From the NCBI RefSeq assembly GCF_016415625.1, contig NZ_WBXP01000033.1, forward strand, positions 1 through 40,791: 40,791 bases of DNA. Reading direction: 5' to 3'. Below are positions 1 through 6,428 of the stretch, piece by piece. Positions within the stretch are counted from its first letter, which is position 1, and every line of letters starts with the position of its first letter. This stretch comes from Shimwellia pseudoproteus (GTDB lineage: Bacteria; Pseudomonadota; Gammaproteobacteria; Enterobacterales; Enterobacteriaceae). The translations under genes and the position numbers were made by a program. Below the pieces are notes generated by a model. It did not search any database. It saw nothing but the letters and a program-made list of their open reading frames with translations, and was not told the DNA's origin.

Positions 1-103
1 ATGACGAAAGCAGGTATGCCTGAAAGTGTGCGTATTGCCTGAAAACACAACCCGCTACGGGGGAGACTTACCCGAAATCTGATTTATTCAACAAAGCCGT
101 CAG
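1..103 (+). other. Left-edge leader with short open frame and GC-rich block
   Basis: A short frame open from the first base ends at a TGA at 40-42; it could be the tail of a gene that starts left of the window, but 13 codons are too few to identify. Bases 51-74 hold a GC-rich block in which CCCG (51-54) and CGGG (58-61) or CGGG and CCCG (71-74) could pair in alternative ways. This is where P1/P4-type phages place immunity leader RNAs (C4, CI), but I cannot show that this is one. Confidence 0.25.
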
Positions 104-472
104 GTGATTGAAACACGCCGCCAAGATATTCAAGCGGCAGGAGGAATCATCAATGCTATTCATGACGGCAAAGAAAAGGTTCGAAAAGTACAATCAAATG
201 GTGGCAAAAATGGTGGCCGCCCAGGGATATTTGAGTCTTATATCAGAACATATCTTGACGCGATTGAAGAGGGTACGCATGCGCTGCCCAAAAAAAAGCC
301 AGAAGATGATTTTATTAACTGGCTTAAAGAAAAATATAAAGATGCCGTGACAGAAAAGCCGGATGGCCTAGTTGAGCTGGCCGTTGAAGATGATGATGTG
401 AGAACCGCACAGAAAGATTCGATAAGGCAATCGATAACGAGAGTGAAAAAAAAAACGGGAGGCGGACGATAA
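104..472 (+). CDS. Hypothetical protein of a P4-like element
   Basis: A 122-residue frame beginning at GTG 104; the frame is open back to base 83 but has no ATG, and no clear ribosome binding site is visible, so the start is uncertain. The N-terminal part is basic and glycine-rich (GGKNGGRPG near residues 33-41), the middle is acidic, and the C-terminus is again strongly basic (VKKKTGGGR), a composition typical of small nucleic-acid-binding phage proteins. I do not recognise a family. Its position just upstream of an AlpA regulator and the replication operon suggests an early regulatory or replication-accessory role, which is inference only. Codon use is A-rich compared with the core genes on the right. 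Confidence 0.5.
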   Translation: MIETRRQDIQAAGGIINAIHDGKEKVRKVQSNGGKNGGRPGIFESYIRTYLDAIEEGTHALPKKKPEDDFINWLKEKYKDAVTEKPDGLVELAVEDDDVRTAQKDSIRQSITRVKKKTGGGR

Positions 473-550
473 CTGACTTATCTCGATATCTGGGGTGGCA
501 TTCTTAGCTCTACGGACTACCCGTGATACTAACAAGCTATCGAGGCATAT

Positions 551-727
551 ATGTTAAAACCGAGCTATATCAGACCGAAAAATCTTGCTGAAGAATTAGG
601 TATTTCAATGCCGTCATTATGGCGCTGGGTTAAAGCTGGAAAGATGCCGAAGCCGGTGAAACTATCCCCCAGAGTGGCGGCGTTCTCAACTGCGGAAATC
701 AACTCATGGCTGGCGGCCAAAAAATGA
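551..727 (+). CDS. AlpA-family DNA-binding regulator
   Basis: A 58-residue protein with the MerR-like winged-helix fold typical of AlpA regulators. The stretch from about residue 7 to 38 (IRPKNLAEELGISMPSLWRW, then VKAGKMPKPVKLSP) is the recognition helix-turn-helix with the usual tryptophan pair, followed by a wing and a C-terminal AEINSWLAAK helix. A GAGG ribosome binding site lies 6-9 bases before the ATG. AlpA proteins act as excision activators or early-operon regulators in P4-like satellites and phage-inducible islands, and sit directly before the primase genes, as here. Its stop codon overlaps the start of the next gene (ATGA at 724-727), so the two are translationally coupled. It is slightly shorter than the roughly 65-70 residues usual for the family. 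Confidence 0.88.
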   Translation: MLKPSYIRPKNLAEELGISMPSLWRWVKAGKMPKPVKLSPRVAAFSTAEINSWLAAKK

Positions 728-1173
728 AGAACTGGGAGAAAATCCTGATTACTGCGCCGTTGCACACTATCCCTAAGCCAGGCACAAAGGCATATCGAAT
801 CTGGCGCGCGCTGGTTGATGGCCCTGTTTGTGAAGACGAATTACTTCAAATAGCAGGTAAACACTATCGCTCACCATTGCAGCAATTAATGAACGATAAG
901 CATGGCTGGTGGTTCATTCATGAGGATACGGATGAAAGAGGCGTTATCGTAAGCAGGTATCTAGATGGCCGCCACCTTTCATGCGATTGGGAGTTGGATG
1001 CTCAAGCCAGAGCCGAAAGGCGCGAACAGTTAGCCAAAAAATCAGCCGACAAAGCTGAAGCAGAGGCAGCGCGGACAGCAAAGGCAATCAGAGAATTGGT
1101 TAAGGCTGAAGACTTGCTGGAGGAAATTAATGACCGGATAAAGCAAAACGGCACCCCAAAGGATGCCGATTAG
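724..1173 (+). CDS. Hypothetical protein of the replication operon
   Basis: A 149-residue protein; the ATG at 724 overlaps the stop of the AlpA gene as ATGA, which is why I prefer it to the in-frame ATG at 706. The N-terminal two thirds (to about residue 90) look globular, with a possible winged-helix pattern around residues 20-70 (AYRIWRALVDGPVCEDELLQ). From about residue 90 onward it is an Ala/Glu/Lys/Arg-rich segment that should form a long helix or coiled coil (AQARAERREQLAKKSADKAE). Small proteins of this design commonly sit between alpA and the primase gene in P4-like elements. The function is unknown; an accessory role in initiating replication is plausible but unproven. Confidence 0.7.
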   Translation: MKNWEKILITAPLHTIPKPGTKAYRIWRALVDGPVCEDELLQIAGKHYRSPLQQLMNDKHGWWFIHEDTDERGVIVSRYLDGRHLSCDWELDAQARAERREQLAKKSADKAEAEAARTAKAIRELVKAEDLLEEINDRIKQNGTPKDAD

Positions 1174-1255
1174 CACTACTAAAAACATATTAATTCATTC
1201 GCTGGCGGTGAAGTTTGGCGACCAATCCGCCAGCGCATAACAGGTAAAAGTATAT

Positions 1256-2125
1256 ATGAGTACACTTCAAAGACAATCACTGTCTGACACCATGCGCGAA
1301 GCTGGTGTAATTCCTTGCGAGCTGCCGGAACTAATACCCGGTAACGTAGTCCGCTTTCGTATCGAGGGCGATAAATCCGGCTCACTTAATGGCTGGGCTT
1401 ACCCATTCCCTGATGGCGCGGGCTGTGCTTTTGGTAGCTGGAAAACTGGCATAACCGCGTGTCACTTTGCCGATGGTGTACAGGTCAACAGCATTGAACG
1501 TAAGCGCGTGATGATGGAAGCACGCCGGGCAATTGGAGCGATACAGCGTAAAGCTGAGGTTGCCGCCGCTGCCGAATGTAGAGCCAAGATTAGTAGCGCA
1601 GTTCCCGCCAGTGATAATCACCCTTACCTATTGCGCAAAGGTGTTGGGGCGCATGGCATTTATCAATCTGGTGACTGGTTACTGATTCCAATCCATGATC
1701 AGTACGGAAGTGTACAGTCCATTCAGTACATTATGCCGGACGGCACAAAGCGCTTTAAATCTGGCGCACTATTGAAAGGTGGACGCTATTGGCTGGGCGG
1801 GTTAGTCGTCAATGACAAAACCATTTTCATCGCTGAAGGCTATGCCACCGCCGCCACCGTTCGAGAAGTAACGGGCTGCCCGGTCTGTGTCGCCTTTACT
1901 GCCGGAAACCTGCGAGAGGTATCTGAGAGTGTGCGCAGTGAATTTCCACGCGCCCGCATCATCATTGCTGCTGACAATGACGCCAATACTGACGGCAACC
2001 CCGGCTTAACTAAAGCGCTGGACGCCGCACGGCGCTACCGTGCGGAAATACTCACTCCATCATCTAACGGCGACTGGAACGACCATAAAGACGAACTGGC
2101 GGAACAATGGAAGGTGATGGCATGA
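1256..2125 (+). CDS. Toprim-domain primase-like protein
   Basis: A 289-residue protein whose C-terminal half is a Toprim catalytic fold: the conserved Glu is residue 194 in FIAEGYATAATV and the DxD pair is D240-N-D242 in IIIAADNDAN, which bind the metal ions. The N-terminal half matches the region that precedes Toprim in P4-alpha-like and plasmid primases (SWKTGITACHFADG, then an Arg/Lys-rich helix at about residues 80-110), but no intact zinc finger with four cysteines is visible. It should make or help make RNA primers for replication of this element. Its last codon overlaps the next gene (ATGA at 2122-2125), so primase and ATPase are produced together. In P4 itself the two activities are in one alpha protein; here they are split. 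Confidence 0.88.
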   Translation: MSTLQRQSLSDTMREAGVIPCELPELIPGNVVRFRIEGDKSGSLNGWAYPFPDGAGCAFGSWKTGITACHFADGVQVNSIERKRVMMEARRAIGAIQRKAEVAAAAECRAKISSAVPASDNHPYLLRKGVGAHGIYQSGDWLLIPIHDQYGSVQSIQYIMPDGTKRFKSGALLKGGRYWLGGLVVNDKTIFIAEGYATAATVREVTGCPVCVAFTAGNLREVSESVRSEFPRARIIIAADNDANTDGNPGLTKALDAARRYRAEILTPSSNGDWNDHKDELAEQWKVMA

Positions 2126-3828
2126 GCACGAACAACGTGATTGATTTATCAGTCCACAAAGACAACCCGCCAGCCGAAAAGCTGCCGCCGTTTTACTGGG
2201 TACATCGGGAGTACGACAGGGAACGCGGGGATGCTGGCGTTTACTTCTACAGAGCACCAACGGAGAAAAACCCCAATCCGGCACCCGTCTGTATATCTGA
2301 TGTTATTGAGGTCACTGCGGAAACCAGAGACAACGATAACGAGTCGTGGGGCAAACTTCTGTCATGGTGTGACCGTGACGGGATGCCAAAGAAATGGGCG
2401 ATGCCTGCGACTTCACTTTACGCAAATGGCGGAGCTGAAGCCATTAGCATTCTGGTTAACGGCGGCCTGCGTATCTGGGATGAGAAGGCTTTTATCCGTT
2501 ACCTCAAAGGGCAATCCCACCAAAACCGATTAACCTGCGTTACGCGCTGTGGCTGGTTTAAGCCTGCTGTATACGTGACCCCGGTACGGACATTTAACCC
2601 AATCGATAAAGATATGGTTGTCTATCAGGTGAATGCCCGCGTCAAACCAGAGCCATTCTGCGGCACGCTAGATACATGGCGTGATGAGGTAGCGGCGTTG
2701 TGTGTTGGCAATAGTCGTCTGGTTCTGGCTGTGTCTACTGCCTTCCTGTCCCCTATGCTCACCATGCTGGGAGTTGATGGGTTCTGCTTCCATTATGTAG
2801 GGGCGTCATCTTCAGGCAAATCCCGCTCAATGACAGTTGCTGCTTCCGTTTTATCTGACCCTAAAGAATATATTCGCTCATGGAGGGCTACCGATAACGG
2901 GCTAGAAGGTATCGCCGCACGCCATAATGACGGCCTTCTGTGCCTTGATGAAATCGCACAAGTAGACGCAAGCAAAGCCGGGGAAATCGCGTACATGCTT
3001 CCGAATGGGAAAGGCAAGCAACGAAGCACCAAAAACGGAACAGCCAAAGAGATTCAGCAATGGTGTTTAGCGCTATTATCCAATGGTGAAATTGATCTCA
3101 AATCCCATGCTGATTCGGTTCGGAAAAGTACATATGCCGGGCAGGAAATGCGAGTGATTAACATACCTGCTGATAACTGCGAATTTGCCTGTTTTGAGCA
3201 TCTTCACGGGGAAGCTAACGGAGCTTTGTTTGCCGACCTTCTGGACAAGGCAGTAAGAGAAAATCACGGTACAGCGTTTAACGCATGGCTTGATCACCTG
3301 ACTATCAATTACGACACCATTAAGGAGGGCTGGCGCGATTTTAAATCGGCCTTTCTTAATTCTGTAGCTGAAGACCCTTCCGGTCAGATCGGGCGTGTTG
3401 CTGAGAAGTTCGCCATAGCGGCCTATGCTGGCGAACTGTCTTCTGAGATAACGGGTTGGAGTCCGGGAACTGCGACAGAAGCGGCGAAAGTCTGCTTTAC
3501 CGCATGGATTGAGCGTAGAGGAGGTACGGAAAGCCATGAAGATAATGAAATCGTTGAACGTATCAGACAAACCATAGTGCGTGACGGGGCGCGTTTTCAG
3601 GACGTAAATAAACCATGCGAAGTGCCAACGGCACGCATAGGCTTTATCGACAATGATGATTATGTTATCCCGGCTGAAGGCTGGAAAATTATCTTTGCCG
3701 GACTTGATGCCAGACGAGCGGCTAACGTTCTGCAAGAGAAGGGAATAGCTAAGAATGAGCGGCGATACCTCCCCGGCCTGTCCCGAATCAGGTGTTATGT
3801 CATTCATCGTGACAGCCTCGCAGACTAA
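2122..3828 (+). CDS. DUF927 P-loop ATPase, putative replicative helicase
   Basis: A 568-residue protein with a DUF927 domain. I take the ATG at 2122, which overlaps the upstream stop as ATGA; an in-frame ATG at 2107 would only add five residues. A Walker A loop G227-ASSSGK-S234 and a Walker B strand ending in D276-E277 (GLLCLDEIAQ) are intact. Between and after them are the motifs usual for the family (SWRATDNGLEGIAARHNDG; AYMLPNGKGKQRS). Proteins of this family follow a Toprim protein in P4-like elements and integrative islands and are thought to act as the ATP-driven helicase or initiator at the element's origin. The gene is the last of its operon, followed at once by a strong terminator and then by the repeat array at 3912-4020, which is the natural candidate for its DNA target. 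Confidence 0.9.
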   Translation: MSTNNVIDLSVHKDNPPAEKLPPFYWVHREYDRERGDAGVYFYRAPTEKNPNPAPVCISDVIEVTAETRDNDNESWGKLLSWCDRDGMPKKWAMPATSLYANGGAEAISILVNGGLRIWDEKAFIRYLKGQSHQNRLTCVTRCGWFKPAVYVTPVRTFNPIDKDMVVYQVNARVKPEPFCGTLDTWRDEVAALCVGNSRLVLAVSTAFLSPMLTMLGVDGFCFHYVGASSSGKSRSMTVAASVLSDPKEYIRSWRATDNGLEGIAARHNDGLLCLDEIAQVDASKAGEIAYMLPNGKGKQRSTKNGTAKEIQQWCLALLSNGEIDLKSHADSVRKSTYAGQEMRVINIPADNCEFACFEHLHGEANGALFADLLDKAVRENHGTAFNAWLDHLTINYDTIKEGWRDFKSAFLNSVAEDPSGQIGRVAEKFAIAAYAGELSSEITGWSPGTATEAAKVCFTAWIERRGGTESHEDNEIVERIRQTIVRDGARFQDVNKPCEVPTARIGFIDNDDYVIPAEGWKIIFAGLDARRAANVLQEKGIAKNERRYLPGLSRIRCYVIHRDSLAD

Positions 3829-3834
3829 CAACCG

Positions 3835-3862
3835 ATACCCGCCACCGAGCGGGTATTTTTTT
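3835..3862 (+). terminator. Intrinsic terminator of the replication operon
   Basis: An 8-bp perfect stem (ATACCCGC / GCGGGTAT) with a 6-base loop, followed by a run of seven T, starts seven bases after the stop codon of the DUF927 gene. Confidence 0.9.
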
Positions 3863-3911
3863 GCCCGAACCGCTCAAAGTACAACCGCCACAACATTCAA
3901 TGGAAAACTTT

Positions 3912-4020
3912 TGTCCCGCTCTGTCCCGTGTTTTGTCCCGGTTTTGTCCCATGCAACTGCTAGTAACTAATTGAATTTATTTAATACTTACAAAACGGGA
4001 CAGATGGGACACGTGGGACA
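3912..4020. repeat. Opposed TGTCCC iterons around an AT-rich core, candidate replication origin
   Basis: Four copies of TGTCCC read on the plus strand begin at 3912, 3922, 3934 and 3945 (spacing 10, 12, 11). Three copies in the reverse orientation (GGGACA) begin at 3997, 4006 and 4015 (spacing 9, 9). Between them lie 46 bases that are mostly A/T (3951-3996). Regular hexamers at about one helical turn, facing each other across an easily melted core and placed directly after primase and helicase genes, are what an iteron origin looks like; phage P4 has a comparable ori with repeated alpha-binding sites. The origin role is inference from layout; the repeats themselves are directly visible. Confidence 0.7.
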
Positions 4021-4116
4021 GACAAAAACAACAATCTTATTTTCTGCCAGACTTTTAAGTAATTGCGTGCTTAAAGCGTGTATGTTGTATCCAGCCATTG
4101 GTCGGAGGTTCAAGGA

Positions 4117-4515
4117 ATGAAAAAAATTGCTATAGCAACGCTATTGTTATCAACGGGCGCAGCGCAGGCTATGAGTGAGTATTACTTAGAGTCAATTGCC
4201 ACAGCTCAGCAAGAGCTGTTAATCGCAGCTACTGCTGCCTTTGGTAAAGCAGATGGCGAACGTTTTAGTTCTGCTCACATCGCAACCATTAAAAATACTA
4301 TTGATGGGTTTTTGGCAACGAATCTCGATGCTAACTGTAACCAAGTTAAAAATTGGACTGAGACTGAAACAAAACATCTTTTTCTTGGGGATGATGCCAA
4401 GGATTATATGAAACAAGGTTTGAAGGGCAAAGCAGCTGAAATGACTGTCGTAATGAAAAAATCAGGATGGTTGGCATTTGAGTATTGTAATGCCAGGCAA
4501 TCAGATGTTGGTTAA
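4117..4515 (+). CDS. Small exported hypothetical protein
   Basis: A 132-residue protein. I use the ATG at 4117 because a good ribosome binding site (GGAGG, 8-12 bases upstream) precedes it and it opens a classical signal peptide: MKK, a hydrophobic run IAIATLLLSTGA and a cleavage motif AQA at about residues 17-19; an in-frame GTG at 4078 would hide this. The mature part of about 113 residues is mainly helical and holds just two cysteines, C72 in the middle and C125 near the end (FEYCNARQ), likely joined by a disulfide in the periplasm. I do not recognise a family. As element cargo placed after the origin it could serve in host fitness, superinfection exclusion or inhibition of another element, all speculative. 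Its codons are A/T-rich compared with the host genes. Confidence 0.72.
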   Translation: MKKIAIATLLLSTGAAQAMSEYYLESIATAQQELLIAATAAFGKADGERFSSAHIATIKNTIDGFLATNLDANCNQVKNWTETETKHLFLGDDAKDYMKQGLKGKAAEMTVVMKKSGWLAFEYCNARQSDVG

Positions 4516-4860
4516 GCAAGATTATCTCAGGACGCCACTGACCCATTTACTAGAAGCCCTCTAATTCGCGCCACCTGAAGCAGGCGTTTAGCAGGAGGGG
4601 AAACATAGCTTGCGGATAAATCTTCAATAGGCTGGATTTTTTGTTGCCCTACTGACCCCAGATTAACCTTTGGTTGATAGCGGGAGGTCGCCATCGTGCT
4701 TGCTTTTGATATGTTACTGACGTCAGATTAATCGTCGCTCGATAGAGAAAGCCTTCGTTCTGGTCAGGGTAATGTCAGGGTGATGCTTACATTTTATGAC
4801 TATTTTAGTTAGCAATAGTTAGCAGCCTACTCAAATCAAAACTTCTCAAAGTTAATTCCT
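4516..4860. other. Non-coding stretch with two pairs of short direct repeats
   Basis: No convincing gene is visible on either strand. Two pairs of helically phased repeats stand out: GTCAGGGT at 4763-4770 and 4774-4781 (period 11), and TAGTTAGCA at 4806-4814 and 4816-4824 (period 10). A palindromic TGACGTCA lies at about 4720. These could be protein-binding sites, but no partner can be named. Confidence 0.4.
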
Positions 4861-4865
4861 AAAAC

Positions 4866-4898
4866 GAAAAAGCCCCCACATTTCTGTAGGGGCCGTTT
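4866..4898. terminator. Hairpin terminator between element genes
   Basis: The arms GCCCCCACA (4872-4880) and TGTAGGGGC (4885-4893) pair with one mismatch around a TTTC loop. An A-run on the left would give a U-run to transcripts moving left, and the short T-run on the right is interrupted, so it should terminate best on the minus strand but may insulate the next operon from both sides. Confidence 0.65.
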
Positions 4899-4917
4899 CG
4901 TCATTCTGCGCTTGATG

Positions 4918-4946
4918 GTCGGAAGGATGGCCGACAAATATATACT
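4918..4946 (+). promoter_or_regulatory. Possible activated promoter of the downstream gene chain
   Basis: A TATACT -10-like hexamer at 4941-4946 has no recognisable -35 at the right distance. Instead an inverted repeat GTCGG-N8-CCGAC (4918-4922 / 4931-4935) ends five bases before it, as expected for a promoter that depends on a bound activator. The first gene starts about 70 bases further on. Confidence 0.35.
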
Positions 4947-5019
4947 ATCTCTTTATGTACTCATGAACCAGTACGATAGTACAATAAGCCGTCAATTCTT
5001 CAAAATGATGGTGATAGCG

Positions 5020-5412
5020 ATGAACGAAGTAGATTCAATTCTGGCAGAGCAGAAAAGAGCCGCAGAACAACGCCGCTTGGCTAATGAGAAGAAGCGCCAT
5101 CCATCCGGCCTGTACGCTGCGGGTGATGGGTGGTATGTGAAGCAAATCGAAGAGCTTCACTCCCCGCTGGGTCTCAGTAAGGTGGTTCTGGTAAGCCCTG
5201 ATGATGTTTGTGTGAGATATCAGCGCCAATATGGCAAAGCACTCACCACTGCCAAATTGAAGGAATGGAGCAGGGACGGGAACTTCCCGTTGCCGCGCTC
5301 TATTAATGGGGTTATCGGTTGGGAATCGAAGGTTGTGACCAATGGCCTGAATGAACTGAGCAAAGCAGCCGGTCGAGGTTACACCAGTATTACACGAGGG
5401 TTTGCACGATGA
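5020..5412 (+). CDS. Hypothetical element protein
   Basis: A 130-residue protein. The frame is open upstream to 4912, with further possible ATGs at 4927, 4960, 4972, 5005 and 5008. I favour 5020 because the chain from there (MNEVDSILAEQKRAAEQRRL) starts a soluble charged helix, while the upstream residues look untranslated; the start is not certain. A charged N-terminal helix to about residue 28 is followed by a compact domain with many aromatic residues (HPSGLYAAGDGWYVKQIEEL) and a Thr/Ser/Arg-rich tail. I recognise no family. Its stop overlaps the next start (ATGA at 5409-5412), making it the head of a coupled chain of small genes in the part of the element where islands of this type usually carry packaging-interference or accessory genes. 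Confidence 0.65.
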   Translation: MNEVDSILAEQKRAAEQRRLANEKKRHPSGLYAAGDGWYVKQIEELHSPLGLSKVVLVSPDDVCVRYQRQYGKALTTAKLKEWSRDGNFPLPRSINGVIGWESKVVTNGLNELSKAAGRGYTSITRGFAR

Positions 5413-5597
5413 GTAAAGCATCCGTAATCGAGGCATTGAGAAAAGCGCGTGAAGCGCGAGAGGGCAAAACTGGCACTTCCTTCAGTGGTAGCAGTCAATC
5501 TGACTTTAACAAGGCTTTTTATTCTGGTGGCAAAGCGGATAGTACGGGGATGAGTCAGAAGCTATTTAACCAGAACTTCTATGCGGGGAAATCATGA
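5409..5597 (+). CDS. Small hypothetical protein with duplicated FN-x-x-FY motif
   Basis: A 62-residue protein starting in the ATGA overlap with the preceding gene. The first 20 residues form a basic helix (SVIEALRKAREAREGK); the rest is a Ser/Gly/Asn-rich, probably flexible tail that carries the same motif twice: FNKAFYSGGKA at about residues 33-43 and FNQNFYAGKS at the end. Such short repeated linear motifs often bind a partner protein, so an adaptor or anti-protein is possible, but no function can be assigned. Its own stop overlaps a further tiny frame in the same ATGA fashion. Confidence 0.6.
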   Translation: MSKASVIEALRKAREAREGKTGTSFSGSSQSDFNKAFYSGGKADSTGMSQKLFNQNFYAGKS

Positions 5598-5656
5598 CTG
5601 AGGCATATGCGCTCTGTGTGATGCTGTACTGCTACCTGATGCTTATCTGCCCGTAA
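5594..5656 (+). CDS. Possible 20-residue hydrophobic peptide
   Basis: The ATG at 5594 overlaps the previous stop as ATGA and opens a 20-codon frame, MTEAYALCVMLYCYLMLICP, rich in Leu, Met, Tyr and Cys with three cysteines and able to span a membrane once. The third stop/start overlap in succession and the terminator right after it favour translation, but at this length chance cannot be excluded. Confidence 0.4.
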   Translation: MTEAYALCVMLYCYLMLICP

Positions 5657-5674
5657 CCTTCCCTCACTGCCAAG

Positions 5675-5699
5675 CGCCGCCGAAAGGCGGTTCTTTTTT
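5675..5699 (+). terminator. Intrinsic terminator after the small-gene chain
   Basis: Five perfect pairs, CCGCC (5677-5681) and GGCGG (5686-5690), with a stable GAAA tetraloop are followed by a T-rich tract (TTCTTTTTT, 5691-5699). Confidence 0.85.
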
Positions 5700-5716
5700 A
5701 TCTGACGGAGTCCACT

Positions 5717-5998
5717 ATGCTGAATGTGAATCGCCTGCCGAATAGTACACGTCTTGAAATCGCAGCAGCTATCGCTGATGAGGTGTACGGACTGGAACTG
5801 GATGAAGAGGCGCTAATACATGAGCTACGGCGGTATGGCTTTACCCAGGCATGGGCTGAGGCGGCGACTTATCGCTTTATGACGACAGCATTTGAAATCG
5901 CAGATCCACGGCGCGAACGTAAAACAAAAATGCCAGCGCCCACCTCTCACCCCGAATGGGTTTTTGTTGATAATGTTTTAATGAAGATCACGGCGTGA
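5717..5998 (+). CDS. Hypothetical element protein
   Basis: A 93-residue protein with a clear ribosome binding site (ACGGAG, 6-11 bases before the ATG). Residues 1-60 should be helical (LPNSTRLEIAAAIADEVYGL and EEALIHELRRYGFTQAWAEA); the linker RRERKTKMPAPTSHP is basic and proline-rich, and the end is a short hydrophobic strand. The family is not recognised. It stands apart from the preceding chain, behind a terminator, so either it has its own promoter in the short gap or it is reached by read-through. It is the last plus-strand gene of the element before the AT-rich border region. Confidence 0.6.
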   Translation: MLNVNRLPNSTRLEIAAAIADEVYGLELDEEALIHELRRYGFTQAWAEAATYRFMTTAFEIADPRRERKTKMPAPTSHPEWVFVDNVLMKITA

Positions 5999-6218
5999 CT
6001 TACACAAAATTACAATTGACCATAAATCACACAATAAAAATTGTAATCCCTGTAAATCCATGTACCCCTACGTGTACACAAGCAAAACAAGAAAAACAAA
6101 AATCATTTAAATATCAATACACATAACCCATTACTCAACATTCAGATTCAATATCGAGTAAGTGCTCCACTTTCGGGGCCGGCTTATCTGCGCGGCCCCG
6201 TTACTGCATTATGTCGCG
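5999..6218. other. AT-rich non-coding border region with inverted repeats
   Basis: No gene is seen. A 9-bp inverted repeat, ATTACAATT at 6009-6017 and AATTGTAAT at 6039-6047, is followed by two GTAC-containing half sites around 6060-6078. Further right, GGGGCCG (from 6175) and CGGCCCC (to 6199) form a GC-rich hairpin without a T-run, which may end transcription of the minus-strand gene that follows it. Composition is clearly unlike the host genes. Confidence 0.4.
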
Positions 6219-6428
6219 TTAATTCGCGCTTTCTGTTTTTTGCTTATAAATATCCCGGTAGTGCTCCAGCCTTTCCAGATAAAACGCTATTTTTTCAGGG
6301 GGAACGGACTCCATCGCCTCATCTTGCTCTGGTGCTTTGTCTAAATACTCCATAAAAGCCTGAGTCGATGCCATAAAATCAACCATCTTATCTATAATAC
6401 GATTCGCATTACTTCCGATAATAGCCAC
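6219..6428 (-). CDS. Small hypothetical protein on the opposite strand
   Basis: A 69-residue frame that starts with GTG at 6428, preceded at 4 bases by a good ribosome binding site (GGGAGG). The sequence is amphipathic and helical throughout: residues 8-35 (ANRIIDKMVDFMASTQAFME) and residues 43-65 (PPEKIAFYLERLEHYRDIYK), with an acidic stretch between them, so a two-helix hairpin that dimerises is likely. No family is recognised. It faces the other element genes and is the last one before the chromosomal gene yicG, the usual place for a cargo gene or morons in islands. The strong ribosome site is the main reason to believe it. Confidence 0.55.
   Translation of the reverse strand: MAIIGSNANRIIDKMVDFMASTQAFMEYLDKAPEQDEAMESVPPEKIAFYLERLEHYRDIYKQKTESAN

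Noticed and set aside
2107..2121. The ATG at 2107 as start of the DUF927 gene
   Set aside because: It would lie inside the Toprim gene by 19 bases; the ATG at 2122 gives the ATGA overlap also used elsewhere in this element.
3076..3831. A 251-codon minus-strand frame inside the DUF927 gene
   Set aside because: The plus strand carries an intact P-loop ATPase with Walker motifs; the antisense product has no recognisable feature.
3912..4020. Reading the TGTCCC array as a CRISPR-like or transposon-end structure
   Set aside because: The repeat unit is only six bases, spacing is about one helical turn, and the orientation flips once around an AT-rich core, which suits an origin or operator and not the other two.
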